DNA of 64,000 bases from Planctomycetota bacterium (GCA_029558835.1 JAKQDH010000012.1:1-64000), one strand, 5' to 3'; counted from the stretch's first letter, positions 56,775 through 64,000 are shown. Program-made: numbers and translations. Notes: generated by a model from the letters alone, not told the origin.

Positions 56775-57181
56775 TGCCGATTACTCCCGAACTGCTTGCC
56801 CCTCACGTGAGCGACACGCCCACCGATCAGGAACATGTAGGCCCCAGGCCTGCTGCCCGAAGTCCTGGTAGAGATATCGCCGGTCCCATAGCACACCCTT
56901 GAGACCGCCCGACCCAAACCACACCACCATTCCCGGACCGTGCGCCCCAGGTCCGGAAAAACAGGGGATAGGACACAAGTACGTTACGCACGGCTTCCAG
57001 GCCCGTCAAGCCGGTGCCCCCCAGCGGCCGGGTATGCCGGTAGAACTCCGGGTGCTTTGGCCCCGCCCCCCTGCGGGCGACATAGGAAGCGCCGACGCCG
57101 CCACGTGGAACGACGAACCTCAGTGGTGTCTCACGTCGGCCGCAGGGGGCCGGAGCTACCGGGGGGCGTCCCTGGGCCAGC
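56775..57181. other. 407-base gap with dispersed element
   Basis: Contains the GTCGGCC element (57060-57160). The gapA promoter must be in the left half; no strong match was seen. No gene. Confidence 0.4.
57060..57160. repeat. GTCGGCC-type dispersed element, full copy
   Basis: Left segment CCCCGCCCCCCTGCGGGCG then ACATAGGAAGCGCCGACG; right segment TCACGTCGGCCGCAGGGGG then CCGGAGCTACC. Inverted ends around about 50 bases. Lies just beyond the stop of the radical SAM gene. Confidence 0.55.
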
Positions 57182-58297
57182 TTAGGGCCTGACGGGGCGT
57201 GGCCGGCCCGCGCTGACGGGGTCGTCAGGTCCCGCCACCTCCCATACTCCCGGGATCCGCGTGCCACAGGCGTAGCAGGCCGAACCCTGCATCCGATTCT
57301 CCCGGACGCTGAACCCCACCCGCGAAATCAACCGCGCCCCGCAGGAGTGGCAGTAAGTATGCTCGCGGTCGCCCACGCCGCCGGGCAGGTTGCCCGCGTA
57401 CACATAACGCAGTCCGGCCCGGGTCCCCGTCTCGGCCGCCCGCGCCAGCGTCTCGCTCGGGGTCCGGCGAGTGTCTCCCATCTTATAGTCCGGATGAAAG
57501 GCCGTCACGTGCCACGGAATGTCCACCGACACCCCGGCCAGGAACTCCGCCAGCCGGCGCAGCTCGTCATTGCCGTCGTTAAGCCCCGGCACCACCAGCG
57601 TGACCACCTCGACCCAGAAGTCCATCTCCTTCAACCGCCGGATTGTGTCCAACACGACCTGAAGCACGCCGCCGAGCAGCCGGTACTTCTTGTCGTCGAA
57701 CCCCTTCAAATCGACCTTGTAGAGGCTCACGTACGGCCGGATGAACTCCAACACCGCCGGCGTGGCGTTCCCGTTGCTGACGAACCCGCACGCGATTCCC
57801 GCAGCAGTTGCCAGCTTGAAGATATCCACCGCCCAGTCGGCCGTGATCAGCGGCTCGTTGTACGTGCTCACCATGACGGGGACCCGGTGCTCGACGGCCA
57901 GCTCGACCAGCCGCTCGGCCGAGCAGAACGTGGGAAAGGCGACCGCCGCCTCATCACGCAAGACCTGGCTGCTGATCCAGTTCTGGCAGAAGCTGCAATG
58001 GTAGTCACACCCGAGCATGCCGAACGAGAACGCCTCGCGCCCCGGATAGGCATGATAGAACGGCTTCTTCTCGATCGGATCGACCTGCAACCCGGCCACG
58101 TACCCGGCCGGCACCCGCAACTGACCGCCTTCATTGAACCGCACCCGACAGACGCCCGTCCGCCCCGGTTTGACGACGCAACGATGCCCACAAGCGAGGC
58201 ATTCAAGCGCCCCTTCTTCCTGAGCGCGCACCAACTCCGGCGCGGCCGGCATCGTGTTGTCGGCCAGGAGTTGCTTAAGCTGTATCGAGCCGGGCAT
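57182..58297 (-). CDS. amrS: AmmeMemoRadiSam-system radical SAM protein (AmrS-type)
   Basis: A 371-residue radical SAM protein. The iron-sulfur site is C97/C101/C104 (LGCDYHCSFCQNW). An N-terminal Cys set (C33/C36/C40/C50) and a C-terminal pair of CxxC motifs (CHSCG, CYACG) could bind further metal. Conserved blocks IPWHVTAFHPDYKM and TYNEPLI match the AmrS (PflA-like) family that is usually encoded with Memo and AMMECR1 proteins; neither partner lies in this window. The reaction is not fixed. The ATG at 58297 has GGAGGA upstream; the longer frame adds unconserved residues. Confidence 0.88.
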   Translation of the reverse strand: MPGSIQLKQLLADNTMPAAPELVRAQEEGALECLACGHRCVVKPGRTGVCRVRFNEGGQLRVPAGYVAGLQVDPIEKKPFYHAYPGREAFSFGMLGCDYHCSFCQNWISSQVLRDEAAVAFPTFCSAERLVELAVEHRVPVMVSTYNEPLITADWAVDIFKLATAAGIACGFVSNGNATPAVLEFIRPYVSLYKVDLKGFDDKKYRLLGGVLQVVLDTIRRLKEMDFWVEVVTLVVPGLNDGNDELRRLAEFLAGVSVDIPWHVTAFHPDYKMGDTRRTPSETLARAAETGTRAGLRYVYAGNLPGGVGDREHTYCHSCGARLISRVGFSVRENRMQGSACYACGTRIPGVWEVAGPDDPVSAGRPRPVRP

Positions 58298-58336
58298 GCG
58301 GGGTGTCCTCCGCGCGTCAAGCCGGGCACGGCGCCT

Positions 58337-58365
58337 GGTGCCGCTGCTCTTGAGCAGTGCTGACC
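58337..58365. repeat. GCTCTTGAGC palindrome, copy 1
   Basis: GGTGCCGCTGCTCTTGAGC then AGTGCTGACC; near-palindromic around GCTCTTGAGC. Upstream of the radical SAM start. Confidence 0.5.
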
Positions 58366-58471
58366 TCGCGGCCTGACATCCCCCGGCACTGATCGAGACC
58401 AGTGGCACACCCGAAAACGAGCGCGTGACGCTTCACTACATACCTAGGACCACGCAGCAGGGAGACCAGTC

Positions 58472-58570
58472 GGGTGGCATGCCCAAGCCGAAGGCGCCGG
58501 CATGCGGTCGTGGGAGGCAGGCCTTCGCTCGCGGGCAAGCATGGCGGCGCTGCGCTTGGCCATGCCACCC
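58472..58570. repeat. GGTGGCATG element, full copy
   Basis: GGGTGGCATGCCCAAGCCG left end, GCGCTTGGCCATGCCACCC right end: the cleanest copy of this family in the window. Confidence 0.72.
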
Positions 58571-58682
58571 CCTTCCGACCCTCGGCCTCCCCATTGCGTG
58601 GAGCTACTTAGGATGATACGCGCCGCGGGGCTGCCTGCCAGCGACGGGGGCGATGCAAATTCGGGCTTGAGGAGGGGCCTGT

Positions 58683-58745
58683 GTGCAACGCGACGACGGC
58701 GCCCCGAGGCCTCAAGAGCCTCGAAGCGCCGTCGTCGCGTTGCAC
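58683..58745. repeat. 63-base near-perfect hairpin
   Basis: Two 20-base arms (58683-58702 and 58726-58745, GTGCAACGCGACG type) are exact reverse complements. Inside, CGAGGC and GCCTCG pair again around a 7-base loop, with 2-base bulges on each side. No T tract on either strand. Confidence 0.8.
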
Positions 58746-58852
58746 GCGCTGGCCGGTCATGTCGGATCCGGGCAGGACCGTCGCGGCCGTCACAGGTGCC
58801 GCGGAGAGGCGCCGCCCCTGGGCCACAGACCGTCACGCGCTCGCTGTCCGGG

Positions 58853-58878
58853 GTGCCACCGCTCTTGAGCAGTGGCAC
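58853..58878. repeat. GCTCTTGAGC palindrome, copy 2
   Basis: GTGCCACCGCTCTTGAGC then AGTGGCAC; nearly perfect. It lies 37 bases past the stop of the minus-strand regulatory-repeat gene and may fold as its terminator. Confidence 0.55.
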
Positions 58879-58914
58879 ACGAGCCCGGCCCGAAGGCTCG
58901 AATGTGACCGCGCC

Positions 58915-60120
58915 CTACTCCGTGCAGGGATTCGGATCGCACCCAGTCCCGTCGCCCTGATATTCGCCGCCCTGCCGGTGGCAGGCCCGCGGCGGGAGGA
59001 CCACGCACTCCTCACCCAGGCAGCAGGCGCCCTCCCGCGGCGGGGGCGGCGGCGGCAGCGGCTCCAGCACGAAGCTGTGCTCGACGGACTCGCCCGAGGC
59101 GACCTCGATCGGCTCGACGACCGGGCGATAGCCCTCGGCGCCGGCCCCCAACCCGTACACACCGGGCGGAACGTCGGTCATTGCGAAGCAGCCGTCATCA
59201 CCCGCGGTCACCTGCCGAACTACGTGGGTGTGCCGGATCAGCACGACGTGGGCACCCGGAAGGGGCACTTGCGTCCCGTCATCCTGCAAGCCGGAGACAC
59301 AGCCGGTGATCGCGCCATCCTCGGGCGGCTGAAGCACGAAGTTCTGCTCGGTCGTCTCATGGGCCACCACAACAACGGTGGCCTCGGCCGGCGCGAAACC
59401 CGGTGCCCCGGCGCGCAGCAGGAACTCACCCGGCGGAACCCCTTCCATCGCGTAGCAACCGTCGTCTCCAGCAACGGCCTCGCGGATGGGGACATCCGCG
59501 GCGAGCAGGACCAGGTGGGCCCCGGGCAACGGAATCTCGTCGCCGTCCTCGGTCACACCGGTAACGCAGCCCTCGAGCGTGCCGAATTCCTCCGGCGCGC
59601 CGACGGGCAGCAGAACGAACGTGCAATCGGTCGTCTCGCCGGGGCGTACCGGCAGATGCCGCGCCTGCGGCGCGTAATCCGCCGCCGATACGACCAGCAG
59701 GTAACCCCCCGGCGGGAGCGACGCGAACGCGAAGCTCCCGTCGTCACCGCTGGCCGTCATCCCCATCAGCTCGGGCTGATGGTGCCTGCCCGCGCGGAAC
59801 GCCCACACCGCGGCACCGGGCAGCGGCGCCGGATCGCCGGATGCAGGGTGCAGCACCATGCCCGAAACCACGCCCGGTTCCGGTACGACCGGGCTGATCT
59901 CCGTGCCCGACTCCACGGTGGAGACCAACTCGACGCCGGAGACTCCCTCGGCCGCGCCGGTCGGCGTCGCGGATCCCGCCAGCGTCCCAGACCCCGCCAC
60001 GCCGGTCGAGGCTAACCCGCGCACCACGTGCGACGCTCCCCACGTCGGTCCGGCCACCCACGCCACCAGACCCATCCCTACCACAACTGCCGTGAATACA
60101 AGCAATTTCCGTCTGTTCAT
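58915..60120 (-). CDS. Secreted protein with carboxypeptidase-regulatory-like repeats and Cys-rich tail
   Basis: A 401-residue exported protein. Signal peptide about 1-28, then a Gly/Ser/Thr-rich segment, then three CarboxypepD-reg-like beta domains (about 84-165, 175-260, 265-350). Each has a GSFAFASLPPGGYLLVV- or GCYAMEGVPPGEFLLRAG-like strand pair. After a Pro run, the last 40 residues carry GACCLGEECVV and CHRQGG, then GTGCDPNPC, a Cys-rich tail seen on many planctomycete exported proteins. The ATG at 60120 follows GGAGGTCACGAGTG. Probably a surface or matrix protein; no enzyme domain. Confidence 0.82.
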   Translation of the reverse strand: MNRRKLLVFTAVVVGMGLVAWVAGPTWGASHVVRGLASTGVAGSGTLAGSATPTGAAEGVSGVELVSTVESGTEISPVVPEPGVVSGMVLHPASGDPAPLPGAAVWAFRAGRHHQPELMGMTASGDDGSFAFASLPPGGYLLVVSAADYAPQARHLPVRPGETTDCTFVLLPVGAPEEFGTLEGCVTGVTEDGDEIPLPGAHLVLLAADVPIREAVAGDDGCYAMEGVPPGEFLLRAGAPGFAPAEATVVVVAHETTEQNFVLQPPEDGAITGCVSGLQDDGTQVPLPGAHVVLIRHTHVVRQVTAGDDGCFAMTDVPPGVYGLGAGAEGYRPVVEPIEVASGESVEHSFVLEPLPPPPPPREGACCLGEECVVLPPRACHRQGGEYQGDGTGCDPNPCTE

Positions 60121-60479
60121 CACTCGTGACCTCCTGTTCGTCGCGCCTATGAAGACACCCCGTTGTGTCGCTTCTCCTCAGTTGGGTCAACGCCTGCGCG
60201 AGCGGCTTATTGCCCCCCGACGCCTCACCTCTGCTGCGGGGGTCCCCGTGGTGGGCACCCCCACCTCTGGACACCCCCACGCGGGCCCCGTGGATGTCGA
60301 AGTTTACCGCCAGCACGGAGGGCAAGAGCCCCGGGGGCGGCCTTTCGCCCGGCCGCCACAGCCCTCAGGGCAGCGAGGCCCTCCGCTCGGCAAGGTTGGC
60401 TGGCAGTCGGGTAGGAACGGATCCACCACGTTGACCGGCGCACGTTGACGCCGCGGTGCAGGCACGTCATTCTGCCCGC
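60121..60479. other. 359-base gap upstream of methyltransferase gene
   Basis: Divergent promoter region. Contains CCCCCACGCGGGC and GGGCACCCCCACC direct or inverted G/C runs but no family copy. No gene recognised. Confidence 0.35.
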
Positions 60480-62189
60480 ATGGTCCGAAGACCCGCCAAA
60501 CCGAAAGGACCGGGAGCCGCCGCACGTACCCCCGCCGGCCCAGCCTCTGCTGTACCCCCCTCCCTGGCAGGGAGGGGCAAGGGGAGGGTCGAGTCGCTGG
60601 CGCACGATCGCCCCTCCGCCCGCCCGTCGGCGCTGATCGACACCCGCGTCATCTACTGCGGCGACTGTCTCGACCAGCTCCGCAAACTGCCCGACGGGTG
60701 CGTGGACCTGATCTACATCGACCCCCCGTTCAACAGCAACCGCAACTACGAGGTCTTCTGGGGCGAGACGAAGGAGAAGCGGGCCTTCGAGGACCGGCAT
60801 GCCTCGACGCAGGCGTACATCGACTACATGCGGCCACGGTGCTTCGAGCTGGCTCGCGTGCTCAAGAAGACCGGCAGCTTGTACTACCACTGTGACTGGC
60901 ATGCTGGGCATTACGTCAAGGTGATGTTGGATCAGCTTCTCGGCGAGAACAACTTCCAGAATATGATCGTCTGGAAGCGCAGCCACGCTCACAGCGACAC
61001 GAAACAAGGCATGTCGCAGTACGGACGCATATGCGACTACCTGTTCTTCTATACGGGCGGCAAACGCTGGACTTGGAACACGCTCTACAAGCCGTATGAT
61101 CTGGAGTACCTCGAATCAGAGTACCGCCATGTGGCCGAGGACGAACGACGCTATAAGGAAACTGACGTGACTGCCGCGAAGCCCGGCGGTGACACCCGCT
61201 ACGAATGGCGCGTGAAGCGTCTGAAACGCGCCGGCGCCGAATGGGTACCCGATCTTGACGATGAGTGGAAGCATCCTCAACAGGGCATGGAGTACAAGGC
61301 GGTTCGTCCCTACGACCGTCGATACTGGGCGTACTCCAAGCAGAATCTCATCGAGTTCTGGAACGCCGGTAAGCTCACGCACCGATCCACCGGAATGCCC
61401 CGGCTCATGCAGTTCGCCGACGACATGCCGGGAACCCCGTTGCAGGACCTGTGGAGCGATATCCCACCCATTAGCGCGCTGGCGGCCGAGCGTCTCGGCT
61501 ACCCGACGCAGAAGCCGCTGGTACTCCTCGAACGCATCATCAAGATCAGCAGTAACCCCAACGACATCGTCCTCGACGCGTTCTGCGGCTGCGGAACGGC
61601 GTTGGTCGCGGCACAGACTCTCGACCGCCAGTGGATTGGCATCGACATCAGCCCCACGGCCTGCCGCGTCATGGCCAAGCGGCTTCGCGACGTGTGCAAG
61701 CTGCGTGAGGACGAGACGCTCTGGCGCAGTGGACGCGGCTTTGTCACGCGCGACCTGCCCTGGACGGAAGAGAAGCTGCGCCAGATTCCGCCGTTCGAGT
61801 TCGAGAACTGGGCGGTTATCGCCCTGGGCGGCATCCCCAACAAGGCGCAAGTCGGCGACCTGGGCATCGACGGCCGCATCTTCCCCGCGTCCGCGATGCC
61901 GACCACGGGCGTGAAGAAGAAAGGTGAAACCCACGTCTTTGACGAATTCATGGATGCGTGGTACCCCATCCAGGTTAAACAGAAAGACAAGGTCGGCCGC
62001 CCGGACATCGACGCCTTCGAGACGGCGATGGAACGGGCCAACCGCACCAAGGGCTTCTTCGTGGCCTTTGACTACTCCGCCGATGCCCTGACCGAGATCG
62101 ACCGCTACTTCCGCAAGACCGGCAAGGTGATTGTGCCGCTGACCGTACGGGAGATTCTAGACGAGGAGTTGGCGAAGAAACTGGCGTGA
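60480..62189 (+). CDS. DNA methyltransferase fused to an Mrr-like PD-(D/E)xK domain
   Basis: A 569-residue fusion. Residues about 55-410 form a beta-type amino-methyltransferase with the catalytic DPPF (81-84, IDPPFNSNRNYEVFWGET) before the SAM motif DAFCGCGT (366-373). A C-terminal domain (about 435-569) has GDLGIDG (459-465), PIQVKQKD (497-504) and a following helix, matching the D...QxK nuclease motif of Mrr-type restriction domains. So modification and cleavage activities may be in one polypeptide. Residues about 22-45 (PPSLAGRGKGRVE) come from a palindrome in frame. The ATG at 60480 has no ribosome site; a GTG lies 24 bases upstream. Confidence 0.85.
   Translation: MVRRPAKPKGPGAAARTPAGPASAVPPSLAGRGKGRVESLAHDRPSARPSALIDTRVIYCGDCLDQLRKLPDGCVDLIYIDPPFNSNRNYEVFWGETKEKRAFEDRHASTQAYIDYMRPRCFELARVLKKTGSLYYHCDWHAGHYVKVMLDQLLGENNFQNMIVWKRSHAHSDTKQGMSQYGRICDYLFFYTGGKRWTWNTLYKPYDLEYLESEYRHVAEDERRYKETDVTAAKPGGDTRYEWRVKRLKRAGAEWVPDLDDEWKHPQQGMEYKAVRPYDRRYWAYSKQNLIEFWNAGKLTHRSTGMPRLMQFADDMPGTPLQDLWSDIPPISALAAERLGYPTQKPLVLLERIIKISSNPNDIVLDAFCGCGTALVAAQTLDRQWIGIDISPTACRVMAKRLRDVCKLREDETLWRSGRGFVTRDLPWTEEKLRQIPPFEFENWAVIALGGIPNKAQVGDLGIDGRIFPASAMPTTGVKKKGETHVFDEFMDAWYPIQVKQKDKVGRPDIDAFETAMERANRTKGFFVAFDYSADALTEIDRYFRKTGKVIVPLTVREILDEELAKKLA
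60553..60589 (+). repeat. Variant palindrome inside methyltransferase gene N-terminus
   Basis: ACCCCCCTCCCTGGCAGGGA then GGGGCAAGGGGAGGGT. In frame; same variant class as 45060-45096. It lies between a basic N-terminal lead and the catalytic domain. Confidence 0.6.
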
Positions 62190-62258
62190 ACCCCGGCGCT
62201 GCGCGATCTCGCGGTTATGAGTTGCGCCCCGGATTTCTTGCGACCTTGGAGGTGCATC

Positions 62259-62750
62259 GTGCCGAAACCGCCACACGAAGTCGAGCAGTGGGTCGCTGAC
62301 ATGTACCAGCTGGCCACCGCGTTCGAAGCCCTGGCGGAGGATGCACCGCCGGACAAGTGCTTCGGGCCCGACCTTTGGGACTGCTACCCCAACCTTGGCG
62401 ACCCCTCGCCTGAGACGCTACCGCAGCGTGTGACGCGACAAGGCCTCGAAAGGCAACGTGCAGCCGCGGATCGCGCCGCAGAAGCGTACTTGCAGCGCCA
62501 CAACGCGAAGCTTCAAGATGCGCGCCGCCTTGCAACCGCGCTGTGGAACTACTCCGAACTCCGGCCCACTACGCGAGCCCTGCAACGTCTGATCGACGAT
62601 ACCGAGGGTATGGCAGACGTCCGGGACGTGGGCGGCTTCGCGGGCCAGAACGGGCCGGGAGCAAAGTACAAAGCTCTGGGCAAGCGGTGGGACGAAGAGG
62701 CCAACAAACGCAGCAGACCTCGCCGGAAGCCACTTCGTCTGCGCCTGTGA
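62259..62750 (+). CDS. Small protein downstream of methyltransferase-nuclease gene
   Basis: A 163-residue helical, charged protein, no family recognised. It has WDCYPNLGDPSPE near the middle, a long helix (about 56-100, Arg/Ala/Glu-rich) and a Lys/Arg-rich end (NKRSRPRRKPLRLRL). The start is a GTG at 62259 with GGAGGTG 6 bases upstream. It begins 69 bases after the methyltransferase stop, so cotranscription is likely. A role as a specificity, control or DNA-binding partner is only a guess. Confidence 0.6.
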   Translation: MPKPPHEVEQWVADMYQLATAFEALAEDAPPDKCFGPDLWDCYPNLGDPSPETLPQRVTRQGLERQRAAADRAAEAYLQRHNAKLQDARRLATALWNYSELRPTTRALQRLIDDTEGMADVRDVGGFAGQNGPGAKYKALGKRWDEEANKRSRPRRKPLRLRL

Positions 62751-62851
62751 GGTCCTGCTGGTGCGACAGTCCTTTCTCCGACCGCGTCCGGGGGAATCCC
62801 TTCCCGCGAAGCTCAGTTGCTGGGCAAGCTCCCGGTGAGCGCCCCCGGACC

Positions 62852-63034
62852 GGCGTCTACTTCGAGGCGGGCTTCGCCTGCAGAGTTGAGATCCCAGTGA
62901 TCCGCACATGCGAAAAAGAGGACTTCCACGACGCGCATTTCGACGCCGGACAGCTCAACCACGCATTGTGGACGAACGCGGAAGAACTTCGACGAAAGCT
63001 TCGTTACCGGATCGTTGGTACCGTCGCCTTGGGG
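62852..63034 (+). pseudogene. C-terminal remnant of a nucleoside-deoxyribosyltransferase-like protein
   Basis: The frame reads GVYFEAGFACRVEIPVIRTC, then EKEDFHDAHFDAGQLNHALW and RRKLRYRIVGTVA. This matches the conserved end (xVYFEAGFAxGLxxPVIxTC...HFDxRQxNxxxW) of a family of nucleoside-2-deoxyribosyltransferase-like proteins, some linked to defence. No N-terminal part is found upstream: the frame there has no similarity, and the piece lacks its own start. I call it a fragment left after loss of the front half. Family naming is by pattern memory and not verified. Confidence 0.5.
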
Positions 63035-63139
63035 GCGCATCCGTCGCCAAGCGGGCACAGGGCGGAGATTGGTGATCCTCGCATAGCAGGTGAATCCGGA
63101 GACTGAGGTCCCTGGAGAATGGCCTGTGAGTTTCGCTTG

Positions 63140-63175
63140 CTGCTCCTGCCCGGAGGGCGGACGGAGTCGGCCGCG
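63140..63175. repeat. Inverted CCGCCCTCCGGGC motif left of transposase remnant
   Basis: GCTCCTGCCCGGAGGGCGG is the inverse of GCCCTCCGGGCGGGG at 63536-63551. The pair brackets the transposase remnant. Confidence 0.45.
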
Positions 63176-63447
63176 TGCCCAGCGCCTGGACCCAGGACTT
63201 CTATCACGCACTCTTGGGCACCAAGGAGCGCACTGGGCTCGTCACGCCCGAGTGAGAGATGCGCCTCTACCCGTTCATCGGTGGCACCGTGTGTGACCTG
63301 CGCTGGACGCTGCTGGCGATCAATGGCATGCGCGACAGTGTGCACCTGCCGAAGAAGCACCATCGACGGCAGGACTTCAGGACGGAGTTTCTGGAGTTGC
63401 TGCGCAGGCATGGGATCGAGTTTGATGAAAGCCAGGTGTTAGTGTGA
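63175..63447 (+). pseudogene. Decayed REP-associated (IS200-like, Y1) transposase
   Basis: The frame from a GTG at 63175 reads WTQDFYHALLGTKERTGLVT, then a TGA stop at 63253-63255, then MRLYPFIGGTVCDLRWTLLA, INGMRDSVHL, and immediately KKHHRRQDFRTEFLELLRR, HGIEFDESQVLV. This matches the start, middle and end of REP-associated/IS200-type HUH transposases. The HUH site appears as DSVHL instead of DHVHL, and the segment that would carry the catalytic Tyr is missing through an in-frame deletion. Inactive. It sits between palindromic repeats at 63140 and 63449-63628. Confidence 0.72.
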
Positions 63448-63448
63448 A

Positions 63449-63628
63449 GCCCGTCCGCCCTCCAGGCGGGGAGAGAGAGAGAAGGAAAAGGCCGGTCCGA
63501 TTCCCAGGGACTCGAAGTCCCTGGCAACGCTCGTGCGCCCTCCGGGCGGGGAGTGGGATGGGGACTCCCAAATCGGGCAGGGGATGACCCAAGTCCAGCA
63601 GCCGGGGACCGAAGTCCCTGGCAAGCGG
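63449..63628. repeat. REP-like palindrome cluster right of transposase remnant
   Basis: Contains two CGCCCTCCRGGCGGGGAG units (63456 and 63536), a CAGGGACTCGAAGTCCCTGG hairpin (about 63506-63525) and a related GGGGACCGAAGTCCCTGG (about 63604-63621). Such hairpins with a fixed orientation are typical partners of REP-associated transposases. Confidence 0.6.
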
Positions 63629-63798
63629 CGCCCGCCGCTTACTCCACGCGTTAACGGGTCCGGCACACGGGGGCCTGACCGAGACCGGGGTCTTCCGGGC
63701 GAGCCCGTCTTTCGTCTTACGCCTGTCGGATGTTGTCAGGCCTTGTGCGATGCTGCTCCTGCCTGCGGACGACGGCCCGTGCAATCCGCTTTCGGCTT

Positions 63799-63804
63799 TA
63801 TAAT
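63799..63804 (+). promoter_or_regulatory. Possible -10 element (TATAAT)
   Basis: A perfect TATAAT in otherwise GC-rich DNA. No convincing -35 at 17 bases. It would drive a transcript beyond the window end. Confidence 0.3.
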
Positions 63805-64000
63805 GGCTAACTTGCTGCCACTCTGGTACGTCTCAAGGGTGCAGGTTTCCGGTCGACGCTCTCGCGGGTACCGGCTGCATGTCCAGAGGGTGAAGGGTTG
63901 TCCGAGCTGGTGGATACTACCCGGCGCAGAACGGTAGGGGTGCGGGATGTCCCCTGGGTATTCCTCGCCCCGCGCCGGCTCTTTGCCCGCGTGGAGGATG

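Larger units (their letters stand above)
58298..58914. other. 617-base gap with hairpin and repeats
   Basis: Holds a GGTGGCATG element (58472-58570), a near-perfect long hairpin (58683-58745) and two related short palindromes around GCTCTTGAGC (58337-58365, 58853-58878). No gene. Confidence 0.45.
63448..64000. other. Terminal 553 bases without a recognised gene
   Basis: Left half is REP-like palindromes (listed). The right half contains TATAAT (63799-63804) and ends GTGGAGGATG, so a gene could begin past the window. Open frames here show no recognisable family. Confidence 0.4.

Noticed and set aside
62543..63106. Complete gene in the frame containing the deoxyribosyltransferase-like end
   Set aside because: The first 100 codons overlap the end of the previous gene and have no similarity; only the last part is meaningful, so it is listed as a fragment.
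63533..63937. 134-codon open frame near the right end
   Set aside because: It runs through palindromic repeats and non-coding DNA, with no ribosome site or recognisable motif.

Overview
The window looks like a chromosome segment of a high-GC member of the Planctomycetota, most likely a Phycisphaerae-type lineage known mainly from environmental genomes. This is an inference from gene style: C-terminal dockerin-like calcium repeats with a GDGNxDxxDY...CLTGP signature on unrelated secreted proteins, a PEP-CTERM protein, an RCC1-like repeat protein, a DUF1570 protein, a Cys-rich GACCL...PNPC tail, weak Shine-Dalgarno usage, long gaps between genes and many dispersed GC-rich palindromes. No rRNA, tRNA, CRISPR array, intact IS or prophage was found.

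Layout. 0-4.6 kb: a small zinc-ribbon membrane protein, a 1.4 kb gene-free stretch with hairpins, a PhaR-type regulator divergent from an acetyl-CoA acetyltransferase, and a membrane protein. 4.7-11.5 kb: a Fur-family regulator, a lipoprotein with a hydrolase fold and PKD domain, pheT and pheS, and clpS. 12-16.5 kb: a cohesin-like secreted protein with an acidic DGGAD repeat, a double-ACT protein and a membrane-tethered alpha-L-fucosidase. 17-24 kb: a PEP-CTERM protein and two divergent paralogous M14 carboxypeptidases with dockerin-like tails. 24-32 kb: a cysteine-synthase-like enzyme, a BaiN/HI0933-type flavoprotein, an O-methyltransferase, a DUF1570 metalloprotein, an M42-type aminopeptidase and purN. 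32-42.5 kb: mutL, a YkgJ-like Cys-cluster protein overlapping an unknown gene, an orphan Hpt protein, the RCC1-like protein, an arylsulfotransferase-like protein and a small membrane protein. 42.6-52 kb: an acyl-CoA ligase, a polysaccharide flippase, two adjacent TPR proteins, a redoxin-fold protein lacking its CxxC, and an anchored protein. 52.5-58.3 kb: a central-carbon and lipid cluster (gapA, pgk, rpe, accD) and an AmrS-type radical SAM protein. 58.9-64 kb: a carboxypeptidase-regulatory-repeat protein, then a small defence or mobile region: a DNA methyltransferase fused to an Mrr-like nuclease domain, a small partner gene, and two decayed genes (a deoxyribosyltransferase-like fragment and a REP-associated transposase remnant) among REP-like palindromes.

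How it fits together. Housekeeping genes (pheST, clpS, purN, mutL, gapA-pgk-rpe-accD) are interleaved with large secreted proteins that share C-terminal modules (dockerin-like, PEP-CTERM and one unusual Cys/Gly tripartite tail), suggesting a common surface-assembly or sorting scheme. The most distinctive feature is a dense set of short palindromic or terminal-inverted-repeat elements in at least four families. One family sits in-frame inside the fucosidase and flippase genes, and a related palindrome sits in the methyltransferase N-terminus. Gene starts were chosen from Shine-Dalgarno position and family length; many of the longer upstream open frames and antisense frames are GC-driven artefacts.
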